Source: CAYFSS01 sp964345975 | Lineage (GTDB): Bacteria; Bacillota; Clostridia; Saccharofermentanales; Fastidiosipilaceae | Reading direction: 5' to 3' | Assembly (NCBI GenBank): GCA_964345975.1 | Contig: CAYFSS010000026.1 | Span: 1-19,826 of the forward strand | DNA length: 19,826 nucleotides | The notes under the pieces: generated by a model | What the model saw: only the letters and a program-made list of their open reading frames with translations | What the model was told of the DNA's origin: nothing | The model's database searches: none | Shown here: piece after piece, positions 1 through 7,316 of the stretch | Layout of the letters: every line of letters starts with the position of its first letter | Numbering within the stretch: the stretch's first letter is position 1 | Translations under genes and position numbers: made by a program

Positions 1-54
1 GGGCGTGCTGAGCAGGCTGGGCGTGCTGGGCAGGCTGGGCGTGCTGGGCAGGCT
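1..54 (+). repeat. 18-bp tandem repeat inside the oxidoreductase gene, 3 copies visible
   Basis: Three adjacent copies of an 18-bp unit (gggcgtgctgggcaggct) run from base 1; the first differs by one base (g to a). Each copy adds six residues, GRAGQA, so copy-number change would keep the frame. The array may continue to the left of the window. Confidence 0.9.
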
Positions 55-1110
55 GAGGGCGCTGACCGCGTTGAGCGTGCGGATCTTGCCATTATCGCCA
101 CCCCCATCCCTCTTCACCGCGAACAAACCGTCCGCTGTCTGGAAGAGGGACTCCATGTCCTCTGCGAGAAACCCGCTGCTGCCCTCCTCAGCGACCTCCA
201 TGCCATGATCGCAGCAGCTAAAAGAGCCAATCGACTCCTTGGCATCGGCTTCCAATGGTCCTACTATGATGAAGTCCTTGCGATGAAAGAAGACATCCTC
301 GCCGAACGCTTCGGCCCTGTTCATCTTGCAAAAGCCCTGGTTTCTTGGCCACGCCCCATCTCTTACTACTCCGGCAGTTGGAAAGGCAGAATCCACCTCG
401 ACGATGGCAGCTACGCCCTCGACTCTGTGCTGAGCAATGCCACTGCGCACTATCTCCACAATCTACTCTTCCTCCTAGGACCTTCGTGGAATCGTTCAGC
501 TATGCCAACTGAACTAAACGGCGCTATCTATCGTGCGCATGACATCGAGTCTTACGACACGGTCTCCCTCGATATGACCTTCGATGATGATAGATCAATG
601 CTCTATACGGCTTCCCACGCAGTCAGCGATACGATCGAGCCGATCTTTGAAATCATCTGCGAAGAAGGTATTTTCGGTTTGGATCGTAATCTCGATAATC
701 CCCGTTTCTACGCTGAGGATGCCGAAGGTGTACGAACTTACTACGGGGACGAATCCTATAGTGATAGGCAAAATAGTCTGAAGATCCAATGGCTTATCCG
801 TGGCGCTCAAGAATTCAAAGACAGCGGTAAACTCATTGACTTGCCTTGTGACGGCGAAACAGCCATCCCCCACCTCACACTCGTGAACGCCATTGCCTTC
901 AATGCCAATATCAGGGACATCGATCCTCAGTACATCGATGAGGTCGATACGACCGTCATGCATGGTCCCACGATCCGCTTCCTACCACAGGCCATGCGAG
1001 AAAGCTTCCAATACAACCAGCCACTTAGCGGGAGTCAACTCCCCGGACTGGTAACAGAAGAAGAAATTTCCTTGGATTTGGACGATACACCAGCCCTTCA
1101 TCAGACTTAA
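1..1110 (+). CDS. Gfo/Idh/MocA-family oxidoreductase, 5'-truncated by window edge
   Basis: The reading frame is open from base 1 to the TAA at 1108-1110 (369 codons visible), so the true start lies outside the window; the ATG at 205 is internal. The visible part begins late in the N-terminal NAD(P)-binding Rossmann domain: a beta strand reading ADLAIIATPIPLH, then the family's EKP motif (CEKPAA, about residues 57-62), whose Lys is the usual catalytic/cofactor contact. The C-terminal part fits the family's alpha/beta substrate domain. Members oxidise or reduce sugars, inositols or related polyols in the cytoplasm; the substrate here cannot be told. Codons 1-18 are a tandem repeat encoding Gly-Arg-Ala-Gly-Gln-Ala units inserted just before the ADLAII strand, which is not usual for the family. 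The gene ends about 95 bases before a strong terminator and is convergent with the amidohydrolase locus. Confidence 0.85.
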   Translation, partial: GRAEQAGRAGQAGRAGQAEGADRVERADLAIIATPIPLHREQTVRCLEEGLHVLCEKPAAALLSDLHAMIAAAKRANRLLGIGFQWSYYDEVLAMKEDILAERFGPVHLAKALVSWPRPISYYSGSWKGRIHLDDGSYALDSVLSNATAHYLHNLLFLLGPSWNRSAMPTELNGAIYRAHDIESYDTVSLDMTFDDDRSMLYTASHAVSDTIEPIFEIICEEGIFGLDRNLDNPRFYAEDAEGVRTYYGDESYSDRQNSLKIQWLIRGAQEFKDSGKLIDLPCDGETAIPHLTLVNAIAFNANIRDIDPQYIDEVDTTVMHGPTIRFLPQAMRESFQYNQPLSGSQLPGLVTEEEISLDLDDTPALHQT

Positions 1111-1205
1111 AGATCCCCTACCGATTTAATCTCGTCAAAACGCGAAAGCTCCCGAAGAAGGTAATGTACCCCTCCATCCGGACTGACCCCCCAAAATTTT
1201 CCTTG

Positions 1206-1238
1206 AAACCGACGGACGAACGTTCGTCGGTTTTTCTT
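1206..1238 (+). terminator. Rho-independent terminator of the oxidoreductase gene
   Basis: A 9-bp perfect stem (aaaccgacg at 1206-1214 with cgtcggttt at 1225-1233) with a 10-base loop runs into a T-rich tail (tttttctt). The tail is on the + strand, so it serves the oxidoreductase gene. The loop itself contains the self-complementary gaacgttc, which could extend the structure. Confidence 0.75.
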
Positions 1239-1278
1239 AGGCAATAGACATTGCTTGGCGGAACTGAACGGTGACTGC

Positions 1279-2631
1279 TTATACCCAATCCAAGCTCCTC
1301 GTCCAGAGCTCTTCCTCCCTCACACTGTCCCGCACCGTGCTTCGCGTCCAATAGCTATGCTTCATCTTCGCGTACCAACGTGATGCCTGTTCCCGCAGCG
1401 CCTGTTCATCGATCCCCGGAAGCTCACGATTCCACATCACCGTCCGCCCGTTGATCACGGAGTGCTTAATCTGCGATGAAGTACACGCCAACGTAAGCGT
1501 CCTCAACGGGTCATCCATGACACCGATCTCGGGGGCATCCACATCAACAAAAAGCAAATCCGCTTTTGCTCCAACCATCAGTCGCCCCAAATCCGGACGC
1601 TGCAAAGCATCTGCCCCGCCCACCGTATAAGCATGATAGAAATGGCGAGAGTGGTTCCACGGACTCCCCGGCTCTGAAATCTCAGCCATGAGTTGACCCG
1701 AACGGATATTCATAAACGGATCCGGAGGAAAGGTATCCGAACCCATACTCATCCGAACACCCAAGCGCAGGAAACGGGCGAAGGAGTCGAGATATTGTCC
1801 TCCGCGCGCATAGACCAAGGGGCAGTGGATCACCGTCGTCCCGGTGCGTGCCAGGATTTCCTGATCGTCGTTACCAGCATCCGAGACGTTATGCGTTCCC
1901 GAAGTATAAATACAGTGCGGAATGAGGGTCTTCTCATCGAGGACCCCGAGGCTATCCAGATATGCGATGGAGGATTTGCCGTACGTGCGCATGCAGTACC
2001 CGTAATCCATCGCGCCTTGAGCCGCATGCATCCGGAAACTCAGATTGTACTTTCTAGCCAGAGCTTTGGAGCGAAGGATGGAACCTTCTGTTTGAAGCTC
2101 CAGACGCTCGGGCACGACTGCGGCTTGAACAAGTCCGTCGAAAGCATTGTGGTAATTCTTGATGAAGCGCTCGGCATTTTGAAGACCCTCTTCAGCTTCT
2201 TCTTCCGGTAATGGGAGACAGACCGTGTGTGTTTCATCCTCGGACAGCAGATGTTTCTGTGAGAGATAGGAGGGGCCCAGATAGACCCGCAAGCCCAAAT
2301 TACCTGCGTGTTCCGCTGCAGCGGCAATCTCCTCGTAAGTCTCAGCGGCTTTTTTGTATATAATAGAGGTGATAGGCATCGCAGTCGTTACGCCCGCACG
2401 AATGAGCTGAACATACGCATTTAGCGACTTAAAAGCCTCTCCCTCCACCCCCATCTCTTCCTTACGCTCGCCCTTGAAATAGCGCTGCGACCAGGCGAGC
2501 TCACGACCTCGCTCATCCGAGTGCTCATGAAAAACCAACGTATGATCGATATCGCCCAATGCATCGAGATCAACAAATCCCGGCGCAACGAGACTGTCGA
2601 GCGCATCGATTCGCCGATCATGGTAAACATG
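1279..2631 (-). pseudogene. Amidohydrolase body (5'-truncated, out of frame with its upstream part)
   Basis: The frame is open from just after a TAG (about 2632) to the stop at 1279-1281; the first usable start codon is a TTG at 2559. The protein matches the metal-dependent amidohydrolase superfamily (chlorohydrolase/deaminase-like TIM barrel). It begins with a barrel-entry segment (LVAPGFVDLDALGDIDH). Later come RMHAAQ, IPHC, VIHCPL and GSDTFPPD, which carry the usual His, His and Asp metal-site positions, and then a C-terminal sandwich segment (GAKADLLFVDVD). The superfamily hydrolyses C-N or C-Cl bonds of cyclic or aryl substrates; the substrate here is unknown. The true N-terminal sandwich of this protein seems lost: the preceding sequence belongs to another frame and probably another amidohydrolase. 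A single-base indel in one gene is the alternative. Whether any product is made from the internal TTG is doubtful. Confidence 0.75.
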
Positions 2632-2852
2632 CTATGTCCGGCATGAGCATGTGCGTCGATCAGACCGGGTAGGATCAGTTTTCGCTGGCAATCGATGATC
2701 TCTGCGGGTTCGGAGTGATAGCGGTCCAGGATCTCCTCGGTCTTATCGACGGCGATAATCCTGTCTCCTTCTGTGACAACAGCACCATCTTCTATAATGC
2801 GTCGATTTGGGTCGAGTGTGACAACTATTCCATGTGCAAAGATGACTAACAT
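2421..2852 (-). pseudogene. Amidohydrolase N-terminal fragment
   Basis: The ATG at 2852 has a good ribosome binding site (agggag, 5-base spacer). About 80 residues are protein-like: the N-terminal beta-sandwich of an amidohydrolase (GIVVTLDPNRRIIEDGAVV, then GDRIIAVDK) followed by the barrel entry LPGLIDAHAHAGHS, in which HAH is the classic HxH metal motif. After about residue 80 this frame becomes Arg/Ser/Trp-rich noise and stops at 2421, while the coding signal moves to the other frame. Homologues of this start are usually more than 400 residues, so this is a 5' fragment. It and the 1279-2631 body each carry their own barrel-entry motif (PGLIDAHAH and PGFVDLDAL) only about 28 residues apart, which argues for a fusion of two genes, not a simple frameshift. 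Confidence 0.7.
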
Positions 2853-2912
2853 TATTTCTCCCTCTGATCGCGAGTCACGAATTCTATCAACTCTGATTTT
2901 CCTGTTTTTTCG

Positions 2913-2928
2913 TTATGATCGATCATAA
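2913..2928. promoter_or_regulatory. 16-bp perfect palindrome upstream of the amidohydrolase
   Basis: TTATGATCGATCATAA is a perfect inverted repeat without spacer, centred about 70 bases upstream of the amidohydrolase ATG. Its position and symmetry fit an operator for a dimeric repressor or activator. It lacks a T-tail, so it is not a terminator. A weak extended -10 (TGATAGAAT) lies between it and the gene on the minus strand. The regulator is not in the window. Confidence 0.45.
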
Positions 2929-3626
2929 TTTATGCGTGGGTAGAAGTTAGCCTGGACGCTTCATATTTCTTCATTTAATAGAGATTTCGATTCTTGAAGT
3001 TATGAGCATCTGGGTTGTGCTCCATCTGAATCCCTTACAATTTTCCAGTGAAACTTGAATTACTGACTGATAGATATGAATCCCGAGAAGATTGAATCAA
3101 TATCAGAGCCATAGTCACTCGTACTAGGTCTACACATGACAATTTTACAAATTTCCCATCAAAAGAAGCAAAGAATAGATGTCCTCCATGCAAATCCGCC
3201 TGGAACTTAAGATCATTCAACGATTCCTATAAATAACTTGCATTTTTAACATGAATTCCTTCAAACAGAGTGATTTCCTCCACCAAGATAGGCTTTTTCA
3301 GCAGTTCTCAGACAAAACCTAAACTTTTGACTTGGAATCCGAGGTAACTGGTTCGCAGAGGCAGTTTTCAGCTCTAAAGCGGCGGGTAGCTCATACACAT
3401 TTCAGTGATACTTGCATTTTTGTTTGGGGAAGACGGAAGTCAGTAGGAGAGGGCGGAAGTTGTGGAGGCTTTTGAATCTTAATAGCTGTCGAAGGCTTGT
3501 CAAAAAGCCTGGCAAAGGTTTGTCAGAGGTGGTGTTTCCCAGCCCGGTTGCACTTCAGCGCAGCATTAAGTGCGGTTCACGAAGGAACCACACTGAGAAT
3601 CGCTTAATTGTAGGGAGAGTTGGGAA
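2929..3626. other. Intergenic stretch without a supported gene
   Basis: About 700 AT-rich bases. Short ORFs occur on both strands (for example 3035-3220 minus and 3412-3630 plus), but their predicted proteins have no domain-like features and no good ribosome binding sites. The word acttgcattttt occurs twice, near 3236 and 3412. I see no tRNA, no transposase and no clear terminator. Confidence 0.5.
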
Positions 3627-4604
3627 TTAGCCGGGTGAGCGCGACCCGGACAAACCGGGCCAAGCTACGGAAATCCATATTGTCCAAGCCGTTTCATATA
3701 ATCTGTAGGATTTCTTGATGCCGGGGAACTGCGGTACTTCCCGGATCTTAACTTTCTTATAACGCAAGCTTGGTTCTTTACCCTCTTTCATCAAGAGCTC
3801 TCGCATAGCCCGATGACCTGGGAAAAATTTACGGGCTCGGATCCGTATACTCTTCTTGAGGATCTTGGCAATGTTATAGGCCAGCGTCTCGAAATGAGCG
3901 ATCTCGCTGAGTTGCCCTGCTGTCACGATCATCACCTTGTAACCCTCAGCTTCCAAGTTCATCTTCCGCACAGAGTCGCCGGAAAATGATTGGGCGTTGT
4001 TGTGATGCTGGAAACTGTTGTATTCGATGATGAGCTTTTCCGAAGGTAGGTATAAATCCGCATAATAGGCTCTCTTCGCCTTATGGGCGACGATTTTTTT
4101 GTTGAATTTCATACCACGGAAGGCACATCCACCCAAACAATTTGGCAAGCTAAGGAACATGAAAAGCAAAGCTTCCATGGGGGACCTTGCCCCCTCTTCC
4201 GCATACTTCAAGGCCCGTAACGCCTTGCGACGGCCATGATGACCTACGAGTTCTTCCGCACAAGAGCGTAATGCTCGTAGCGTAGTCAAGGGAGGCTTAA
4301 GGTCTCGATAGGAAGTCATTTGGATCGCTAAGTAGATAAGCTGGTGGATTTCATAATCCCTCGCCACTTGCAAAAAGACCAAAGGCAGGGTGCATACACC
4401 ATCTTTGGTGTACTTGGAAGCTCCTTTGATGCGACAGGTGCGGAGCGCTAGGCCTTGCGGTCTATGGACGGATTGCTCCGTAAATACAACGTACTCCTGT
4501 TCCACCTCGTGATCCTTCGGTTCCAGGATGCCACGAAGATGGGGTACGCCCCAATGCTCCAAAGCCGCTCGCCCGCTCAAATATTTCATCGCTATCTTGT
4601 CCAT
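3627..4604 (-). CDS. Hypothetical protein with DUF559/Vsr-like nuclease fold
   Basis: The product is 325 residues. The C-terminal half (about residues 185-260) has the pattern of a restriction-endonuclease-like domain of the DUF559/Vsr type: ADLYLP then LIIEYNSFQHH, that is Asp, then Glu-Tyr on the next strand, followed by Arg-Lys and a strand reading YKVMIVTAGQL. The N-terminal half contains SGRAALEHWGVPHL and a helical region rich in Arg/Leu that I cannot assign; the layout recalls AbiEi-like proteins plus nuclease domain, which is inference. No ribosome binding site precedes the ATG at 4604, and the frame stays open upstream to about 4771 without a standard start, so the 5' end may be truncated or rearranged where it meets the ABC remnant at 4637-4785 (opposite strand). 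A lone nuclease-fold gene in a scarred region suggests an accessory or defence gene. Confidence 0.6.
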   Translation of the reverse strand: MDKIAMKYLSGRAALEHWGVPHLRGILEPKDHEVEQEYVVFTEQSVHRPQGLALRTCRIKGASKYTKDGVCTLPLVFLQVARDYEIHQLIYLAIQMTSYRDLKPPLTTLRALRSCAEELVGHHGRRKALRALKYAEEGARSPMEALLFMFLSLPNCLGGCAFRGMKFNKKIVAHKAKRAYYADLYLPSEKLIIEYNSFQHHNNAQSFSGDSVRKMNLEAEGYKVMIVTAGQLSEIAHFETLAYNIAKILKKSIRIRARKFFPGHRAMRELLMKEGKEPSLRYKKVKIREVPQFPGIKKSYRLYETAWTIWISVAWPGLSGSRSPG

Positions 4605-4636
4605 ACTTAGATCGTGCAGGAAAACAAGACCGCCCC

Positions 4637-4785
4637 GATAAGATCTTTCTACGGAAGGGTACGAAATGATCCAAAAGCCACTTTGACCAACTGTATGAAA
4701 GGTGTTATACGAGGATCTTCCCGGAGGAGGGATGGAGAAGCCACAAGCTGATGCACTTTTCTATACAGTAATCACAATCCGATAG
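4637..4785 (+). pseudogene. Decayed 3' end of an ABC transporter ATPase gene
   Basis: With frame corrections, this stretch reads DKIFLRKG, then DQLYERCYTRIFPEE, then MEKPQADALF, ending in TAG at 4783-4785. It parallels the C-terminus of the ABC ATPase at 5303-5782 (FLKNG ... DQSAEERYMRIFPEEMEKVQA). At DNA level gaggatcttcccggaggag here matches gaggatcttcccagaggag near 5732 at 18 of 19 bases, on the same strand. At least one inserted base and an in-frame TGA disrupt it. It has no Walker or signature motif and is a relic only. Confidence 0.6.
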
Positions 4786-4992
4786 TAGTGGGAGTATCCT
4801 AAATGTCTGCGTCCCTGGTTGCCCATTGATATCTTGTGAAACATACTCTCTCTTCTTGCCGCTCCGTTGTAGCCAGCTTAATGCCTCTTTGTTTGACTTC
4901 GAAATTCTTAAACTTAACATAGTCTAATAAACTTGAAAAAATGAACTAAGAACATTAACAAACTATCGTGTGCTTCAAGGAGGAAGATCGGT

Positions 4993-5343
4993 ATGAAACG
5001 AATAATTAACAGTAATCTACTCTTCATTCTCTTGGCACTCTCTCTGTCATTATCCATAGCAGCACCGGCATTAGCGTATTTCAATACTAATGAAGAAGGA
5101 GCTCTAACAGCTCCTGTGTATGATTATTTACCGGCAGAAACAACAAGATATTTCAATGGGTTTGAAGGATTTCCTGATTCAGTCTATATAAGTGCTCATT
5201 ATATGGGGTATATATATGGAGGTTATATTCAGATATCTACAGTAAATATATTTCCGACGATCGGTCTTGTGGAGGTCACTTATAAAGGAATGATCCCATT
5301 AAAAGGACAACCGCATTCTCTACGGTTATCTCTCCGGACTTGA
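4993..5343 (+). CDS. Small secreted protein, probably truncated at its 3' end
   Basis: The ATG at 4993 has a perfect AAGGAGG ribosome binding site at 4977-4983 with a 9-base spacer. The 116-residue product begins with a clear Sec signal peptide: positive MKR, a Leu/Ser-rich hydrophobic core (about residues 8-22) and an AxA-type cleavage site (PALA before YFNT). The mature part is rich in Tyr, Gly and Ile and has no Cys. The last dozen or so residues (from about PLKGQPHS) are encoded in sequence that, in the +1 frame, is the coding sequence of the ABC ATPase fragment at 5303-5782, so the native C-terminus was probably replaced at a rearrangement junction near 5300. Function unknown; similar small secreted proteins often sit beside ABC exporters. 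Confidence 0.65.
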   Translation: MKRIINSNLLFILLALSLSLSIAAPALAYFNTNEEGALTAPVYDYLPAETTRYFNGFEGFPDSVYISAHYMGYIYGGYIQISTVNIFPTIGLVEVTYKGMIPLKGQPHSLRLSLRT

Positions 5344-5782
5344 TCACTTGAACTTCATCCGACAGATGCAGAAGTTGCCTCAGGATCGCACGAACGAAGT
5401 CATCCAACAGATGCAGATCGGAAGTTATGTGAAGCGGTCTGTGAAGACCTACTCCATGGGGATGAAGCAGTCGCTACTTCTGGCCATGGCCATCATGAAT
5501 AAGCCTGAGCTCATGATCCTCGATGAACCGTTAAACGGTTTGGATCCTACCAGCGTCATCCGGATGCGTCTTCTCCTTCAGCAGATCGCTTCGAACGGTA
5601 CTGCGATCTTGCTTTCGTCTCATACGCTCAGTGAGATGGACAAACTCTCAAAGGATTTCTATTTCCTCAAGAATGGAGCGATCATTCAAGATACGAAAGA
5701 CTTGGATCAATCTGCTGAAGAGCGCTATATGAGGATCTTCCCAGAGGAGATGGAGAAGGTGCAGGCTTTTGTAGATGTATAA
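5303..5782 (+). pseudogene. ABC transporter ATP-binding protein, 5'-truncated
   Basis: The frame is open from just after a TAA at 5300-5302 to the TAA at 5780-5782. It encodes the C-terminal two thirds of an ABC ATPase close to the BcrA/lantibiotic-immunity type: ILYGYLSGLDHL, signature YSMGMKQ, Walker B LMILDEP, D-loop LNGLDP, and H-loop SSHTLSE. The roughly 90-100 residues that should carry Walker A and the Q-loop are absent, so no working ATPase can be made. The first start-like codon is a TTG at 5348. Its 5' boundary overlaps the tail of the secreted-protein ORF in another frame. No permease gene follows; the next feature is a tRNA. Confidence 0.75.
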
Positions 5783-5875
5783 AGAAAAGGGGCCAGTATA
5801 AGAGTTCAAGGTTGCATCTTTCAGCGGTGAGGATTGGTGAAGATCAGCGAGGGCCGGCGACGGGTCCGGTTTGCC

Positions 5876-5904
5876 TTGTTTAGGGCTTGGTTAAGCGTTA
5901 TAAT
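5876..5904 (+). promoter_or_regulatory. Promoter of the tRNA-Arg gene
   Basis: A -35 box TTGTTT (5876-5881), a 17-base spacer and a consensus -10 box TATAAT (5899-5904) sit about 10 bases before the mature tRNA 5' end. Confidence 0.75.
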
Positions 5905-5914
5905 CCACGTCACT

Positions 5915-5989
5915 GCCGCAGTGGCCTAATGGATAAGGCAGCAGTTTCCGGAGCTGTTGATGCGAGTTCGATTCTTGCCTGGGGCGCCA
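5915..5989 (+). tRNA. tRNA-Arg (anticodon CCG)
   Basis: The cloverleaf can be drawn by hand. The acceptor stem is gccgcag with ctggggc, the D-arm contains ggcctaatggataaggc, and the anticodon loop ttccgga carries CCG. The T-arm is gcgag-ttcgatt-cttgc, with discriminator G and an encoded CCA at 5987-5989. CCG reads the CGG arginine codon. The fourth acceptor pair is a G-G mismatch (C at that position would pair), and several arms use G-U pairs. Promoter upstream and terminator downstream indicate a single-gene transcription unit. Confidence 0.85.
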
Positions 5990-6000
5990 TGCCAGGGATG

Positions 6001-6036
6001 AAAGCTGCGAGAAGATTCTCGTGGCTTTTGTGTTTT
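6001..6036 (+). terminator. Rho-independent terminator after tRNA-Arg
   Basis: A 12-bp stem (6001-6012 with 6017-6028, including two G-U pairs) closes a 4-base loop (agat) and is followed by tgtgtttt. Confidence 0.7.
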
Positions 6037-6389
6037 AAAAGCCTGCTCTCATTGCGCGTCGTGATTATCGTGCGTCAAAGGATATGCGAAGTGGAAGGAT
6101 TTGAGAGCCGGTGCAGCGGTCCATCGATCGGGAGATTGAGAACAGGCGCATGGTTGTGCTCTCTTGGGAACGTATGCCAATAATCTCGAATTTTCTGCAG
6201 GATCTTGCGCATGAACGTGCCGTCCCAAAGCGTCCGCACTTCCTACCAAGTTTGTGTTGATTGAATTCTTTAGAGCAACGACTCCATCCCATTCGAATGA
6301 GCCACCAAGAGCACTTCTTTGTAGTGAACTCTTCTATCCGAGTGTCCGGGTTTAACGGTTCACTACACTTCGCCACTCGCTATCATGAG
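6037..6389. other. Gap between tRNA terminator and ABC operon; no intact gene
   Basis: About 350 bases. On the minus strand protein-like stretches appear in more than one frame (for example VHYKEVLLVAHSNGMES and TLWDGTFMRKILQKIRDYW, same frame but split by TAA and TAG), which could be a decayed gene. I could not identify a family. No operon terminator is obvious. Confidence 0.35.
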
Positions 6390-7316
6390 TCATGAGTCCA
6401 AACAGGAGTCCAAACACGTTAAAGCCCACTCCTGATAGTCATCGATTTGGTGTTCAGGCAAGAAGTAATCGTAATCTGTCCAGACTTCAGAGCTTAGACG
6501 AAGCTCTTGGTCTTCGGGTAGTTGGTAGAAGGTTAAGTCTGTGACCAGGTCGTCAAGCGCTTGGTAAACGGATTCGATGCTTTGCCAATCTCGGTCTTGC
6601 GGTAGTGGCAAGACCGCAGGTTCCTGCTCATGTTCTTGGCTCTCTCCTGTTACGCTCAGGAGAATTCGTCCACTGATCTGGAAGGTATTATCCGGACTGA
6701 GATCATCATAGGGGGGCACCCACTCGCAGGGTCTCACAGAGACAAGGTAGGACTGACCCGGATGCATGAAGGCATAGTCGGTAACTTGTCTTAGGGTCTT
6801 GGTCTGAGTATCCACACGAGCTCCTTGCACGAAGTGGCTGAACTGGTAGAGATAAATTTCCCCCTCATGCGCACGCGGTGTATGGATAACTTGCTCGGAC
6901 TCAAAGAGGTCGTTATAGGAATCCTCTTGGTAATCCAAGCGATCCAATAAGTCTGCCCGATAGAGCCAACCTCTGCCATTGGCCATCTCCTGGACCTCTT
7001 CCACGCGGACCAGCAAACGCCCTAGATTAGGGGTGTATACCAGGTCATGATTGTAGATATCCATTCCTTTACCGACAAAGAGGGTTTGTAAAGAATATCG
7101 GTCGATCTCTTGGTGGACGGGTCGGGTGGGGTCTCCCGGTAGCGAGCGCAATAGAGCCAGGACCAGGCCTGCCAGCAACATTAAGATAAGGCTTGCATTC
7201 CGCCAAGGTTGGACATTATAAAAAGAATCGTGCCAAGCGTGGGTTTCGGGTATCCTTGTCCCGCTCGTCCCGCTTGTCCCGTTCGTCCCATTCGTCCTAT
7301 CTCGTTTGTCAAACAC
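6390..7316 (-). CDS. Single-pass membrane-anchored protein of the ABC operon, function unknown
   Basis: I place the start at a GTG (7316): it has an AAGGAG site 7 bases upstream and overlaps the ATPase stop by 8 bases, a usual coupled arrangement. An ATG at 7376 would overlap much more and lacks such a site. The product is 308 residues. It has a hydrophilic N-terminus containing NGT/SGT repeats, one membrane segment (about residues 42-57, SLILMLLAGLVLALL), then an acidic, Tyr- and Trp-rich extracytoplasmic or cytoplasmic domain with no family I recognise. The C-terminus ends in a duplicated CLDS (CLDSCLDS). It is the last gene of the operon and may be an accessory subunit of the transporter. 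Orientation of the large domain relative to the membrane is inferred to be outside because the N-terminus is basic. Confidence 0.7.
   Translation of the reverse strand: MFDKRDRTNGTNGTSGTSGTRIPETHAWHDSFYNVQPWRNASLILMLLAGLVLALLRSLPGDPTRPVHQEIDRYSLQTLFVGKGMDIYNHDLVYTPNLGRLLVRVEEVQEMANGRGWLYRADLLDRLDYQEDSYNDLFESEQVIHTPRAHEGEIYLYQFSHFVQGARVDTQTKTLRQVTDYAFMHPGQSYLVSVRPCEWVPPYDDLSPDNTFQISGRILLSVTGESQEHEQEPAVLPLPQDRDWQSIESVYQALDDLVTDLTFYQLPEDQELRLSSEVWTDYDYFLPEHQIDDYQEWALTCLDSCLDS
6393..6416 (-). repeat. 12-bp tandem duplication at the C-terminus of the operon's last gene
   Basis: Two adjacent copies of tgtttggactc(c/a) encode CLDS twice just before the stop codon. The following bases also carry a short doublet (atgactc atgatag). 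Confidence 0.7.
7255..7298 (-). repeat. 9-bp tandem repeat, about 5 copies, in the N-terminus of the membrane-anchored protein
   Basis: On the minus strand the unit is gggacgaac with variants at the last bases (gggacgaat, gggacaagc, gggacgagc). It encodes (N/S)GT repeats right after the ATPase/anchor gene junction and before the membrane segment. Confidence 0.8.

Noticed and set aside
3412..3630. A 72-codon + strand ORF in the gene-free stretch.
   Set aside because: Basic, domain-free composition, no ribosome binding site, and it overlaps the end of the nuclease-like gene; most likely chance.
3642..3675. GC-rich hairpins (ccgggt...acccgg) at the end of the nuclease-like gene as its terminator.
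   Set aside because: They lie within the coding frame and no T-tract follows on the minus strand.
4705..4920. Minus-strand 71-codon ORF between the nuclease-like gene and the secreted-protein gene.
   Set aside because: It overlaps the ABC relic, has no ribosome binding site or recognisable motif, and its C-terminal part is simply the reverse strand of the relic.
5915..5989. The tRNA 3' end as an attachment site for an integrated element covering the scarred regions.
   Set aside because: No duplicate of the tRNA 3' segment and no integrase gene were found in the window.
6060..6376. Minus-strand ORFs after the tRNA, with a stretch (VHYKEVLLVAHSNGMES) that faintly recalls the C-terminus of IS1595-type transposases.
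   Set aside because: The spacing to the following residues does not fit that family, two stops interrupt the frame, and no inverted repeats were found. I kept it only as an unassigned stretch.
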